Shown here one piece after another: positions 29,511-40,398 of a stretch of DNA of 64,000 nt (positions within the stretch are counted from its first letter, which is position 1; each line of letters begins with the position of its first letter). Position numbers and translations under genes: made by a program. The notes below the pieces were generated by a model. The model was not told the origin of the DNA and searched no databases. It worked only from the letters and a program-made list of their open reading frames with translations. The stretch comes from Bosea sp. RAC05 (GTDB lineage Bacteria; Pseudomonadota; Alphaproteobacteria; Rhizobiales; Beijerinckiaceae). The stretch is taken from the NCBI RefSeq assembly GCF_001713455.1, contig NZ_CP016464.1, positions 3,458,001 through 3,522,000 on the forward strand, given 5' to 3'.

Positions 29511-30029
29511 CTAGACCGCCTGAAAGCTGCGCTGCCGATAGATCAGGCTGCTGCCAGGCGCCGCCGCCGCGCCGCCGAGACCCACCACCTCCCCGATCAG
29601 GATGCGGTGCGTCGCGACGTCGTGGATCGCGGTGAGCCGGCAGTCGAAGGCCGCCACCGCATCCGACAGGACCGGAGCGCCGGTGACGAGCGGCTTCCAG
29701 TCGTGGGTGGAGAAGCGCGCCTCGCCCTCGATTCCGCGCCGGCTGGCGAAGATCTCGGCCAGGTCGAGCGCATCGCCCGGCAAGGTGTTGATGCAAAACA
29801 GGCCGGCCGCCTCGATCACGGCCAGCGTCCGGCTCGGCCTGGCGATGCAGACCAGCACCGTCGGCGGCGAATCCGAGACGGAGGCGACCGCCGTGGCGGT
29901 AAGGCCGGCACGGCCCTCCGGCCCACGGGTCGTGACGACATGGACGGCGCTGGCGACGCGCGCCATCGCATCGCGGAAGGACGCGGCCTCGGGAAGCGCC
30001 CGGGGCAAGGGGTGGAGGGCTTCGGTCAT
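29511..30029 (-). CDS. flavin reductase family protein
   Basis: 172-aa flavin reductase-like FMN-binding protein of the family that supplies reduced flavin to two-component monooxygenases. Early FRDAMARVASAVHVVTT, the flavin loop GLTATAVASVSDSPPTVLVC, CINTLPG and the GEVVG segment are typical. No monooxygenase partner gene is adjacent. The promoter region contains a near-copy of the GntR operator palindrome at 30146-30159, suggesting control by the neighbouring regulator. Convergent with the PcaC-like gene across the palindrome. Confidence 0.88.
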   Translation of the reverse strand: MTEALHPLPRALPEAASFRDAMARVASAVHVVTTRGPEGRAGLTATAVASVSDSPPTVLVCIARPSRTLAVIEAAGLFCINTLPGDALDLAEIFASRRGIEGEARFSTHDWKPLVTGAPVLSDAVAAFDCRLTAIHDVATHRILIGEVVGLGGAAAAPGSSLIYRQRSFQAV

Positions 30030-30145
30030 CGGAATCCGGCGGGCCCTTCACGGGCGGGACGCCCGACATGTAGAGCCTCGCGGCCGGGAATGCCAGTTTG
30101 GGTGGCCCGCGACGCGCGCGCGCAGGCGCGGCGGAGGCTAGCCTC

Positions 30146-30159
30146 CGACATATATCAAG
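30146..30159. promoter_or_regulatory. imperfect copy of the GntR-type palindrome
   Basis: CGACATATATCAAG matches 11 of 14 positions of the perfect CTTGATATATCAAG at 30931-30944, sharing the ATATATCAAG half. It is about 117 nt upstream of the flavin reductase start. A regulatory function is inferred. Confidence 0.4.
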
Positions 30160-30186
30160 CGGCCCGGTGGGCCTTCCGGCGTCGGC

Positions 30187-30885
30187 TCAGTCGCGGTCGA
30201 TCGTCGCGAGCAGCCCGCTGCGCAGATGCGCCATCAGCGCGTCGCTCGCCGTCATCGCCGCCGCCGGATCGGCCGTCGCCAGGGCCTGCGCGAAGGCGAC
30301 ATGGTGGCCCGCCGCCGGCAGCAGATCGTCGCGCCGCTCGAAATGGTACCAGGCCCGCCGGATCAGGGCCTGCAGCGGCTCCACGGCGCGCGTCGCATAG
30401 GGGCTGCGGGCCGCGGCGGCGACCTACGCGTCGAGTTCCTTGTCGAGCCGCATATAGGCGTTGGCGTCGCCCTCGAGCGCGGCGGCGCGCATCGCCCTCG
30501 CCTTCTCGACGATGCCGATCCGCTCGCGCGGGCTGGCGCGCCGCGCCGCATCCCCGGCGATCAGGCGCTCCAGCACCTCGCGCGCGTCGAGCGCGGCCAT
30601 GATGTCGATGGCGTTGATGCCGGCCACGACCACGCCCTTGCGCGGCAGCACCTCGACCAGCCCCTGCTGCGCCAGGCGGATCAGGGCCTCGCGCACCGGC
30701 GTGCGCCCGACGCCGACCATGTCGATCAGCTGCGCCTCGGTCAGCACCGCCCCCGGCCGCAGCGACAGGGTCACGATCGCCTCCTCCAGCCGCCGATAGG
30801 CGATCTCGGTCAGGCTGAGGGCCGGCTGAGGCGCGGCCCCGTGATCGTCATAGGCATCGGCTTCCAAGACGGACCTCAGGCTCAT
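30187..30885 (-). pseudogene. GntR/FCD family regulator interrupted by an in-frame amber codon
   Basis: A FadR-type GntR regulator of about 231 codons. The N-terminal winged helix (SLTEIAYRRLEEAIVTLSLRPG, VGRTPVREALIRLAQQGLV) and FCD ligand domain run in one frame. Codon 154, after YMRLDKELDA, is TAG at 30424-30426, where a Leu is expected before VAAAARSPYATRAVEP. The frame then continues without further stop to the natural TGA at 30187. A TTG-to-TAG change is the simplest explanation. It is divergent from the cupin gene and adjoins the flavin reductase gene. A sequencing error is also possible. Confidence 0.82.
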
Positions 30886-30930
30886 CCGGCCTCTCCCAGC
30901 GCACCCATCCGGATTGACGCATCGCGAGCC

Positions 30931-30944
30931 CTTGATATATCAAG
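30931..30944. promoter_or_regulatory. perfect 14-bp palindrome, candidate GntR operator
   Basis: CTTGATATATCAAG is a perfect AT-rich palindrome in GC-rich DNA, 46 nt upstream of the regulator start and about 200 nt upstream of the cupin gene. It has the form of GntR-family operators. A partial copy lies at 30146-30159. Confidence 0.6.
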
Positions 30945-31140
30945 GAGGTCGTCGCGCATCGGTGCCACCTTGCAATCTGCAGGCGAAACGGGCTCTCGCG
31001 CAAGTCGCATTCTGCCGAAAGGCGCCCTGCGGGCCAGGCGGCGCGCAAAGCCCCTCGACCTGCGCTGCGGACCGATGCAGAACGGAAACGTCAAGGGCGT
31101 GGCCGCGCCCGTCGAGGCCCCGGCCGCAGCGGAGAGTGGG

Positions 31141-31467
31141 ATGGCCTTCACCTGCACGATTCCCGCCTCGCCGACGGTCCAGCAGGACGACGACACCCTC
31201 CGCATCACCCGCTGGGATTTCGAGCCCGGCGCCGTCACCGGCTGGCACAGCCATGGCTGGCCCTATTTCGTCGTGATGCTGGTCGCCGGCACGCTGCGCA
31301 TCCATGACGGCACGAAGACGACGGACGTGCCCCTCGCCCAGGGCCAGGCCTATATGCGCCCCGCCGGCATCCAGCATGACGTCATGAACGGCTCCGACCA
31401 CCCGATCGCCTTCGTCGAGATCGAGGTGAAGCGGCCGGGCGCGCTCGCGGAGCTGTCGCTGCCATGA
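31141..31467 (+). CDS. cupin domain-containing protein
   Basis: 108-aa small cupin beginning MAFTCTIPASPTVQQDDD. Motif 1 region GAVTGWHSHGWPYFVV and the second GIQHDVMNGSDHPIAFVEIE provide the His residues for a metal site; the enzymatic role, if any, is unknown. ATG 31141 has a good GGAGAG site; ATG 31075 in frame would add 22 residues of low-complexity Ala/Pro. It is followed after 10 nt by the DadA-like oxidase gene, so the two form an operon with the 4-hydroxyproline epimerase gene. Confidence 0.78.
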   Translation: MAFTCTIPASPTVQQDDDTLRITRWDFEPGAVTGWHSHGWPYFVVMLVAGTLRIHDGTKTTDVPLAQGQAYMRPAGIQHDVMNGSDHPIAFVEIEVKRPGALAELSLP

Positions 31468-31477
31468 AGGTCCGGCC

Positions 31478-32710
31478 ATGAAGATCGCCATCATCGGGGC
31501 CGGCATCGTCGGCTGCGCCATCGCCCACGCCCTGCTCGACGAGGGCCACGAGGTCCTGATCCTCGACAAGGAGGGGCCGGGCTTCGGCCCCTCGCGCGGC
31601 AATGCCGGCTGGATGGCCCATACCGACATCCTGCCGATCGCCAGCCCCAAGATCCTCAGGCAGGTGCCGAAATTCCTGCTCGACCCGCTGGGGCCGCTGG
31701 CGATCCGCCCCGCCTATTTCCCAAAACTCCTGCCCTGGCTGCTGCGTTTCGTGCTGGCGGCGCGGCCGCAGGCCTATGAGAAGTCGATCCAGGGCATCGG
31801 CGCGCTGCAGCAGCGCGCTTTGCCCGCCTGGCTAGCCCGCGCCCAGCAGGCCGGCCTCGAGAGCCACATCCACCACAAGGGCGGGCTCTACGCCTTCACC
31901 GACCGGGGCGCCTTCGAGGAGGCCGCGGGAATCGCCAAGCGTCAGGCGGAGTTCGGCATCCGGGTCGAGATGGTCGGCCCCGAGGAACTGCGCCAGTTCG
32001 AGCCAGCGCTGAAGGACGCCTTCGTCGGCGCCGCCTTCCACCCCGACACCGCCCATATCAGCGATCCCCTGCAGCTGACGATGGCGCTGTTCGAGACGGC
32101 TCTGGCGCGCGGCGCCACCTTCGAGAAAGCCGAGATCACCAACATCTCGACCGGCGATCGCCCGGCCCTGATCGGTGCCGACGGCTTCCAGCGCGTCGTC
32201 GACCGCGCGGTCGTCGCCGCCGGAGCCTGGTCGAAGCCGCTGGCCACGGCACTCGGCGACACGGTGCCGCTCGACACCGAGCGCGGCTACAATGTCAGCT
32301 TCCCCGGCATCACCGGGCTGACGACGCGCCCGATCGGATTCGAGGGCCACGGCTTCGTGATGACGCCGCTGCAGAGCGGGCTGCGCATCGGCGGCGCGGT
32401 CGAGTTCGGCGGGCTGGAGGCCGCCCCCAACCATGCCCGCACGAAGATCCTCTACGACAAGGCCACCCGCTTCGTGGAGGGTCTGCCGGCCTTCGAGACC
32501 GGCACCCTCTGGATGGGCTTCAGGCCCTCCATGCCCGACTCGCTGCCGGTGATCGGCAAGGCGACCCGCAACCCGCATGTCGTCTACGCCTTTGGCCACG
32601 GCCATTACGGCATGACACAGTCGACCGTGACGGCCGATCTCGTGGCGGCGCTGGTCGCAGGCCGCGAACCGGCGATCGACCTTGCCCCCTTCAGCCCGCA
32701 GCGCTTTTGA
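31478..32710 (+). CDS. FAD-dependent D-amino acid dehydrogenase-like oxidoreductase (DadA family)
   Basis: 410-aa DAO-fold flavoprotein. The FAD dinucleotide motif GAGIVGCAIAHALLDEGHEV is at residues 7-26, VVAAGAWSKPL near 246 and the C-terminal GHGHYGMTQS segment complete the fold. It lies directly before the 4-hydroxyproline epimerase gene (30 nt), so cis-4-hydroxy-D-proline oxidation to pyrroline-4-hydroxy-2-carboxylate is the likely reaction (inference from context). No further hydroxyproline genes (deaminase, semialdehyde dehydrogenase) are visible here. Confidence 0.85.
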   Translation: MKIAIIGAGIVGCAIAHALLDEGHEVLILDKEGPGFGPSRGNAGWMAHTDILPIASPKILRQVPKFLLDPLGPLAIRPAYFPKLLPWLLRFVLAARPQAYEKSIQGIGALQQRALPAWLARAQQAGLESHIHHKGGLYAFTDRGAFEEAAGIAKRQAEFGIRVEMVGPEELRQFEPALKDAFVGAAFHPDTAHISDPLQLTMALFETALARGATFEKAEITNISTGDRPALIGADGFQRVVDRAVVAAGAWSKPLATALGDTVPLDTERGYNVSFPGITGLTTRPIGFEGHGFVMTPLQSGLRIGGAVEFGGLEAAPNHARTKILYDKATRFVEGLPAFETGTLWMGFRPSMPDSLPVIGKATRNPHVVYAFGHGHYGMTQSTVTADLVAALVAGREPAIDLAPFSPQRF

Positions 32711-32740
32711 ATCCATCCGCCAACCGACCGAGCCAAGCCG

Positions 32741-33751
32741 ATGAGCACCCACACTTTTTTCTGCGTCGACGGCCACACCTGCGGCAACCCGGTGCGCATG
32801 GTCGCGGGCGGCGCCCCGCCGCTCAAGGGCGCCAACATGGTCGAGAAGCGGGCGCATTTCCTGGCGGAATATGACTGGATCCGCACCGGGCTGATGTTCG
32901 AGCCGCGCGGCCACGACGTCATGTCCGGCTCGATCCTCTACCCGCCGACGCGCGACGACGCCGACATCGCCTTCCTCTTCATCGAGACCTCGGGCTGCCT
33001 GCCGATGTGCGGCCACGGCACCATCGGCACGGTGACGATGGCGCTGGAGCGCGGCCTCGTCACGCCGCGCGAGGAGGGCGTGCTGAAGATCGACACGCCC
33101 GCCGGGCTGGTGACGGCGCGCTACACCCGCAATGGCGACTATGTCGACAATGTCCGCATCACCAACATCGCCTCCTATCTCCATGCGACGGGCCTGACCG
33201 CGGAGATCGAGGAACTCGGCGAGGTCACGGTCGACGTCGCCTATGGCGGCAATTTCTATGCGATCGTCGACCCGCAGGACGCCTTCCGCGACATTGCCGA
33301 CATCAACCCATCCGACATCCAGCGCTGGAGCCCGAAGCTGCGCGCTGCGCTGAACGCCAAGTACCAGTTCATCCACCCCGAGAACCCGGCGATCAACGGG
33401 CTCTCGCACATCCTCTGGACGGGCGCGCCGACCAAGCCCGAGGCCCATGCCCGCAACGCCGTGTTCTACGGCGACAAGGCGATCGACCGCTCGCCCTGCG
33501 GCACCGGCACCTCCTCGCGCATGGCGCAGTGGGCGGCACAGGGAAAGCTCCAGGTCGGCGACGATTTCGTCCACGAGAGCATCATCGGCACGATGTTCCG
33601 CGGCCGCGTCGAGGCCACGGCCCAGGTCGGCCCCTTCGAGGGCATCATCCCCTCGATCGAGGGCTGGGCCCGCATGACCGGCTACAACACGATCTTCATC
33701 GACGACCGCGACCCGCTCGCGCATGGTTTCCTTGTGACCGATCGCCCCTGA
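32741..33751 (+). CDS. 4-hydroxyproline 2-epimerase
   Basis: 336-aa proline racemase-superfamily enzyme. The catalytic pair is Cys90 (MCGHGT) and Cys253 (SPCGTGTS), the two-Cys pattern of 4-hydroxyproline epimerase and proline racemase rather than the Cys/Thr pattern of the dehydratase. It interconverts trans-4-hydroxy-L-proline and cis-4-hydroxy-D-proline. The downstream liv transporter operon begins 281 nt later and may take up the substrate. ATG start with MSTHTFFCVDGHT is typical. Confidence 0.92.
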   Translation: MSTHTFFCVDGHTCGNPVRMVAGGAPPLKGANMVEKRAHFLAEYDWIRTGLMFEPRGHDVMSGSILYPPTRDDADIAFLFIETSGCLPMCGHGTIGTVTMALERGLVTPREEGVLKIDTPAGLVTARYTRNGDYVDNVRITNIASYLHATGLTAEIEELGEVTVDVAYGGNFYAIVDPQDAFRDIADINPSDIQRWSPKLRAALNAKYQFIHPENPAINGLSHILWTGAPTKPEAHARNAVFYGDKAIDRSPCGTGTSSRMAQWAAQGKLQVGDDFVHESIIGTMFRGRVEATAQVGPFEGIIPSIEGWARMTGYNTIFIDDRDPLAHGFLVTDRP

Positions 33752-33896
33752 ACGCCGGACGGCCCCAACCCAGCTGCAGGCCGTCGGCGGCGGAGGCCGC
33801 CAAGGCCCTGCCCCAAGCACAATCATCTTGCGTGAAATCCCCGCGCCACCGCACAGCTTGCTGCCCAATTGCGAGGCATTCAGCCGCAGATTGCTT

Positions 33897-33925
33897 TTGA
33901 CAGTTTTATGGCCGGGCGCGATTGT
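33897..33925 (+). promoter_or_regulatory. candidate sigma70-type promoter of the liv operon
   Basis: TTGACA at 33897-33902, 17-nt spacer, then GATTGT at 33920-33925 (weak match to TATAAT). It lies 107 nt before the chosen livH start. Only the -35 box is strong. Confidence 0.4.
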
Positions 33926-34032
33926 CCAAACGGCAAGGCGTTGGTAGCTCTGCATGGTGATCGCATCCCGCATGCGCCGGTGTCATGCCGGCCCTCAAGA
34001 ACGGGAGCGCATTCGAGGGGTCTGCGTCGACG

Positions 34033-34950
34033 ATGGAAGTGTTCCTGCAGCAGCTCATCAACGGGCTGACCCTGGGGTCGATCTACGGCCTCATCGCCAT
34101 CGGCTACACGATGGTCTTCGGCATCATCGGCATGGTGAACTTCGCCCATGGCGACATTTTCATGCTCTCGGCCTTCATCGCGCTGATCTTCTTCATGCTG
34201 ATCGCCTCCTGGTTCGGGGCCGGGCTGATCGTGGTCGCGCTGATCGTCGTGCTGGTGCTGGCGATGTTCTTCACCTCGCTCTGGAACTGGGCGATCGAGC
34301 GCGTCGCCTACCGCCCCCTGCGCGGCTCCTTCCGCCTCGCCCCGCTGATCTCGGCGATCGGCATGTCGATCTTCCTGATGAACTTCGTCCAGGTCGTGCA
34401 GGGCCCGCGCAACAAGTCGACGCCGCCGATGCTCAACAAGTCGATCACGCTGATCGAGAGCGCGACCTATTCGGTCCAGATTTCCTACAAGCAGATCGTC
34501 ATCATCGTGACGACCGCGGTGCTGCTGGCCGCCTTCTGGTACATCGTGCAGAAGACGCCGCTCGGCCGCGCCCAGCGCGCCTGCGAGCAGGACCGCAAGA
34601 TGGCCGCCCTGCTCGGCATCGACGTCGACCGCACGATCTCGATCACCTTCATCATGGGCGCCGCGCTCGCGGCGGTGGCCGGCGTGATGTATCTCGTCCT
34701 CTACGGCGTGGTGAGTTTCCATGACGGCTTCGTGCCGGGGGTGAAGGCCTTTACCGCGGCCGTGCTCGGCGGCATCGGCTCGCTGCCCGGCGCCGTCATC
34801 GGCGGCCTGCTGATAGGGCTGATCGAGGTGATGTGGTCGGCCTATTTCACCATCGACTACAAGGACGTCGCCGCTTTCTGCATCCTGGCGATCGTGCTGG
34901 TCTTCATGCCCTCGGGCCTGCTCGGCCGTCCCGAAGTCGAGAAGGTCTAA
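34033..34950 (+). CDS. livH: branched-chain amino acid-type ABC transporter permease LivH
   Basis: 305-aa inner-membrane permease with about eight helices, beginning [34 protein letters not shown] residues in the order typical of LivH, and the [12 protein letters not shown] motif near residue 33. The ATG at 33985 is upstream in frame but gives a charged non-helical tail, so 34033 is preferred. It is the first gene of a tight livHMGF operon. The substrate could be amino acids such as hydroxyproline (inference from the epimerase upstream). Confidence 0.9.
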   Translation: MEVFLQQLINGLTLGSIYGLIAIGYTMVFGIIGMVNFAHGDIFMLSAFIALIFFMLIASWFGAGLIVVALIVVLVLAMFFTSLWNWAIERVAYRPLRGSFRLAPLISAIGMSIFLMNFVQVVQGPRNKSTPPMLNKSITLIESATYSVQISYKQIVIIVTTAVLLAAFWYIVQKTPLGRAQRACEQDRKMAALLGIDVDRTISITFIMGAALAAVAGVMYLVLYGVVSFHDGFVPGVKAFTAAVLGGIGSLPGAVIGGLLIGLIEVMWSAYFTIDYKDVAAFCILAIVLVFMPSGLLGRPEVEKV

Positions 34951-34955
34951 AAGCC

Positions 34956-36349
<1,394 letters not shown>

Positions 36350-36350
<1 letters not shown>

Positions 36351-37203
36351 TGACGACCGCCGCTCCCGCCCACGGCCGCCCCCTGCTCCAGGTCGAGCAC
36401 GTCACCATGCGCTTCGGCGGCCTCACCGCCGTCAACGACCTCTCCTTCGAGGCCCGCAAGGGCGACATCACCGCCCTGATCGGCCCCAACGGCGCCGGCA
36501 AGACCACGGTCTTCAACTGCATCACCGGCTTCTACAAGCCGACCGAAGGCATGATGACGCTGACGCAGGACTCCGGCGCCAGCTTCCTGCTCGAGCGCAT
36601 GCCGGACTTCCAGATCAGCTGGAAGGCCAAGGTCGCCCGCACCTTCCAGAACATCCGCCTCTTCGGCGGCATGACCGTGCTGGAGAACCTGCTGGTCGCG
36701 CAGCACAACCCGCTGATGATCGCGTCTGGCTACACCTTCCTCGGCGTGCTCGGCGTCGGCGGCTACAAGGCCCGCGAGAACGAGGCGATCGAGAAGGCCA
36801 AGTTCTGGCTCGAGAAGATCAACCTGATCGACCGCGCCGACGACCCCGCCGCCGACCTGCCCTATGGCGACCAGCGCCGCCTCGAGATCGCGCGCGCCAT
36901 GTGCACCGACCCCGTCCTGCTCTGCCTCGACGAGCCGGCCGCCGGCCTCAACCCGCGCGAGAGCCATGACCTCAACACGCTGCTGCTCTCGATCCGCCAG
37001 GACATCGGCACCGCGCTGCTGCTCATCGAGCACGACATGTCGGTGGTGATGGAGATTTCGGACCATGTCGTTGTGCTCGACTACGGCACCAAGATCGCCG
37101 ACGGCACCCCGGCGGAGGTGCAGGCCGATCCCAAGGTGATCGCGGCCTATCTCGGCGTCGACGACGACGAGGTCGAGGCCGCCGAAGCGGAGGTCGGAAT
37201 CGC

Positions 37204-37207
<4 letters not shown>
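36350..37207 (+). CDS. livG: ABC transporter ATP-binding protein LivG
   Basis: 285-aa ATPase of the branched-chain amino acid transporter. Walker A is GPNGAGKTT near residue 44, the signature motif YGDQRRLEIARAM near 172, and Walker B LLCLDEPAAGLN near 194, followed by the H-loop LLIEHDMSVVM. It overlaps livM by ATGA and livF by 4 nt. The C-terminal acidic tail VDDDEVEAAEAEVGIA is slightly longer than usual. Confidence 0.92.
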
Positions 37208-37983
<776 letters not shown>

Positions 37984-37984
37984 C

Positions 37985-38359
37985 ATGCAGGGCATTCTCT
38001 ACGAAGAGCCGACCGTCTGGCTGTTCCTGCTGGTCACGGTGGTGATGGGCGGCTGGCTCGCCTGGATGACGGGCCGGGCCATGGCGCTGACCTGGAAGCC
38101 GACCGTCCAGCTCGTGCTCTACATCCTGGTGCTGGGGATGGTGGTGCGGTTCATCCATTTCGCCCTGTTCGAGGCGACGCTGCTGACGCTGCATTTCTAC
38201 ATCGTCGACACCATCATCCTGATGGGCTTCGGCTTCGCCGGCTGGCGCTACAACCGCGCCGGGCAGATGACGCGGCAGTATCGCTGGCTCTTCGAGCGGA
38301 CCGGCCCGTTCACCTGGAAACCGCGCGCTGGCGCCGAAATTCCGCAGAAACTCGCCTGA
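37985..38359 (+). CDS. small membrane protein of the liv operon (DUF6867 type)
   Basis: 124-aa membrane protein with about four helices: an N-terminal helix after MQGILYEEPTVWLF, then WLAWMTGRAMALTW and a long pair of helices with a C-terminal GWRYNRAGQMTRQYRW. It matches small proteins recalled as DUF6867, encoded beside liv genes in Hyphomicrobiales (from memory, unverified). It lies between livF and livK with a 1-nt gap to livF, so a role with the transporter is likely but unproven. Confidence 0.7.
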   Translation: MQGILYEEPTVWLFLLVTVVMGGWLAWMTGRAMALTWKPTVQLVLYILVLGMVVRFIHFALFEATLLTLHFYIVDTIILMGFGFAGWRYNRAGQMTRQYRWLFERTGPFTWKPRAGAEIPQKLA

Positions 38360-38490
38360 AAAGGGCATCGAGCTTGACGCGTGACAGATGGTGGAAAACA
38401 CGCAAGACTGCGTTCCACGGTAGCACCACGCGCCGAGACGGGCGGACAATCCAGCCCGTTCATAGTGACAATACAGGGGAGTCGCATCTC

Positions 38491-39606
38491 ATGAAGAAAC
38501 TGCTGTTGAGCAGCATCGCGCTCGGCGCGGTCCTCGCCTTCTCGGGCGTGGCCAATGCCCAGCTCAAGATCGGCGTCGCCGGCCCGATCACCGGCCCGAA
38601 CGCCGCCTTCGGCGCCCAGCTCAAGAACGGGACGGAGCAGGCCGTCGAGGACATCAACGCCGCCGGCGGCATCCTCGGCCAGAAGCTCGTGCTCTCGGTC
38701 GGCGACGACGTCTCCGATCCCAAGCAGGGCGTCTCGGTCGCCAACAAGTTCGTCGGCGACGGCGTCAAGTGGGTCGTCGGGCACTTCAACTCCGGCGTCG
38801 TCATGCCGGCCTCGGAAGTCTATGCCGAGAACGGCATCCTGATGATCTCGCCTTCGGCCACCAATCCGAAGATCACCGAACGCGGCCTCTGGAACGTCTT
38901 CCGCACCTGCGGCCGCGACGACCAGCAGGGCGAGGTCGCGGCGGCCTACATCGCCAAGAACTTCAAGGACAAGAAGATCGCGGTCATCCACGACAAGACG
39001 ACCTATGGCCAGGGCCTCGCCGACGAGACCCGCAAGGGCCTGACCAAGGCCGGCATCAAGGACGTGCTGTATGAAGGCGTGAACGCCGGCGAGAAGGACT
39101 TCTCGGCCCTGATCTCGAAGATCAAGGCGGTCGGCGCGGACTACATCTACTGGGGCGGCCTGCACACCGAAGGCGGCCTGATCGTGCGCCAGATGCGCGA
39201 CCAGGGCGTCAAGGCGGTCATGATCTCCGGCGACGGCATCACCACCGACGAGTTCGCCACGATCGGCGGCCCCGGCGTCGAAGGCACGCTGATGACCTTC
39301 CCGCCGGACCCGCAGAAGCGCCCGGAGGCCGCCGCGGTGGTCCAGAAGTTCGCGGCCAAGAACTTCAAGCCCGAGGCCTACACCCTTTACAGCTACGCCG
39401 CCGTTCAGGTCATGGCCGAAGGCGCCAAGCGCGCGAACTCGCTCGATCCCAAGAAGGTCGCCGAGGCGCTCCGCGGCGGCGCGCCGGTCAAGACCGTCAT
39501 CGGCGATCTCGCCTTCGACAAGAAGGGCGACATCACCCGCCCCGACTACACCATGTACACCTGGAAGAAGGGCGCCGACGGCAAGATCACCTATATCGAG
39601 AATTGA
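38491..39606 (+). CDS. livK: branched-chain amino acid ABC transporter substrate-binding protein
   Basis: 371-aa periplasmic binding protein of the Leu/Ile/Val type. The signal peptide MKKLLLSSIALGAVLAFSG ends at ANA, then QLKIGVAGPITGPNAAFGAQ starts the mature ligand-binding fold; segments LVLSVGDDVSDPKQGVSVA and YAAVQVMAEG follow. The ATG at 38491 follows AGGGGAG. The gene ends the transporter operon before a strong terminator. Ligand specificity is not readable, but the neighbouring hydroxyproline genes suggest an amino acid. Confidence 0.92.
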   Translation: MKKLLLSSIALGAVLAFSGVANAQLKIGVAGPITGPNAAFGAQLKNGTEQAVEDINAAGGILGQKLVLSVGDDVSDPKQGVSVANKFVGDGVKWVVGHFNSGVVMPASEVYAENGILMISPSATNPKITERGLWNVFRTCGRDDQQGEVAAAYIAKNFKDKKIAVIHDKTTYGQGLADETRKGLTKAGIKDVLYEGVNAGEKDFSALISKIKAVGADYIYWGGLHTEGGLIVRQMRDQGVKAVMISGDGITTDEFATIGGPGVEGTLMTFPPDPQKRPEAAAVVQKFAAKNFKPEAYTLYSYAAVQVMAEGAKRANSLDPKKVAEALRGGAPVKTVIGDLAFDKKGDITRPDYTMYTWKKGADGKITYIEN

Positions 39607-39641
39607 TCTCGACAGCTGATCGCCCGACGGGCTGAAACGAG

Positions 39642-39675
39642 ACCGCCCCGGTGAAAGCCGGGGCGGTTTTGGTTT
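39642..39675 (+). terminator. intrinsic terminator after livK
   Basis: Perfect 10-bp stem ACCGCCCCGG (39642-39651) / CCGGGGCGGT (39658-39667) with a TGAAAG loop, followed by TTTGGTTT. It is 36 nt after the livK stop. Confidence 0.88.
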
Positions 39676-39686
39676 GGGGGCGAGGA

Positions 39687-39790
39687 CGTCATTCTCGGGC
39701 GAAGCGAAGCGCAGACCCGAGAATCTCGGACTGGCAAACCACTGGAGCCCCTCTCGTTGAGAGATGCTCGGGTCAAGCCCGAGCATGACG
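39687..39790. repeat. REP-like element with two hairpins
   Basis: First hairpin arms are ATTCTCGGG (39691-39699) and CCCGAGAAT (39716-39724); the second is ATGCTCGGG (39764-39772) and CCCGAGCAT (39778-39786) with a 5-nt loop. Ends read CGTCAT and ATGACG, as in the other palindromes. It lies between the livK terminator and the convergent RBBP9-like hydrolase gene. Confidence 0.75.
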
Positions 39791-39812
39791 CCAGATCAAC
39801 GGCGCCCGGATC

Positions 39813-40391
39813 CTATGATTGAATCGGTTTCTGCGGAACCGCCGTCAAGCTCCTGAGAAAGCCCGCGAAACGCAGCAGGCCGTCGGGCCAGGGTCCATGC
39901 CCGGAGTCGGTGTTGAGGTGCCCGCTCTCGCCGGCGTCGACGAACTCCGCGCCCCAGGCCTGCGCCAGTTCGCGCGCCTCCTCCGGCGTGCAGTAGGGAT
40001 CGTTGCTGCTGGCGATCAGCACGCTGCGGAAGGGCAGCGTCTCGCGCCGGTGCGCGGCGAAGGCCGGCGTCATGCCCGGCAGCTCGCGCTTGGCGCGCTC
40101 GGCCGCGGGCGCTACCAGAAAGGCCCCGGTCACCTCGCCGGGGTGGAGATGCTCGGCCGCATGCGCGATCGCGCTGACGCCGCAGGAATGCCCGACCAGC
40201 ACGACCGGCCGCGTCGCCGCCCGCACCGCCGCAACGATGCGCTCCGCCCAGAGCCGCGACGGCGTGTGCCAGTCCTCCTGCTCGACCACCCGCGCGGTCG
40301 AGAGCTTGGCGACCCAGCGGCTCTGCCAGTGATCGGGCCCCGAGCCGGACCAGCCGGGAACGATGAGGATGTCGGTGTCGGAGGTTTTCAT
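39813..40391 (-). CDS. RBBP9/YdeN family serine hydrolase
   Basis: 192-aa alpha/beta hydrolase beginning with the family signature TDILIVPGWSGSGPDHWQSRW. The nucleophile is in GHSCG near residue 68, the Asp in SSNDPYC near 130 and the His in ESGHLNTDSGHG near 158. Function unknown (YdeN/RBBP9-type). It is the last of a purB - metallophosphoesterase - hydrolase run on the minus strand, 7 nt after its upstream neighbour, so probably co-transcribed. Confidence 0.88.
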   Translation of the reverse strand: MKTSDTDILIVPGWSGSGPDHWQSRWVAKLSTARVVEQEDWHTPSRLWAERIVAAVRAATRPVVLVGHSCGVSAIAHAAEHLHPGEVTGAFLVAPAAERAKRELPGMTPAFAAHRRETLPFRSVLIASSNDPYCTPEEARELAQAWGAEFVDAGESGHLNTDSGHGPWPDGLLRFAGFLRSLTAVPQKPIQS

Positions 40392-40398
40392 GGTTCGA

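Noticed and set aside
39642..39790. Small RNA between livK and the next gene
   Set aside because: Explained by the terminator and a REP-like element; no separate promoter was seen.
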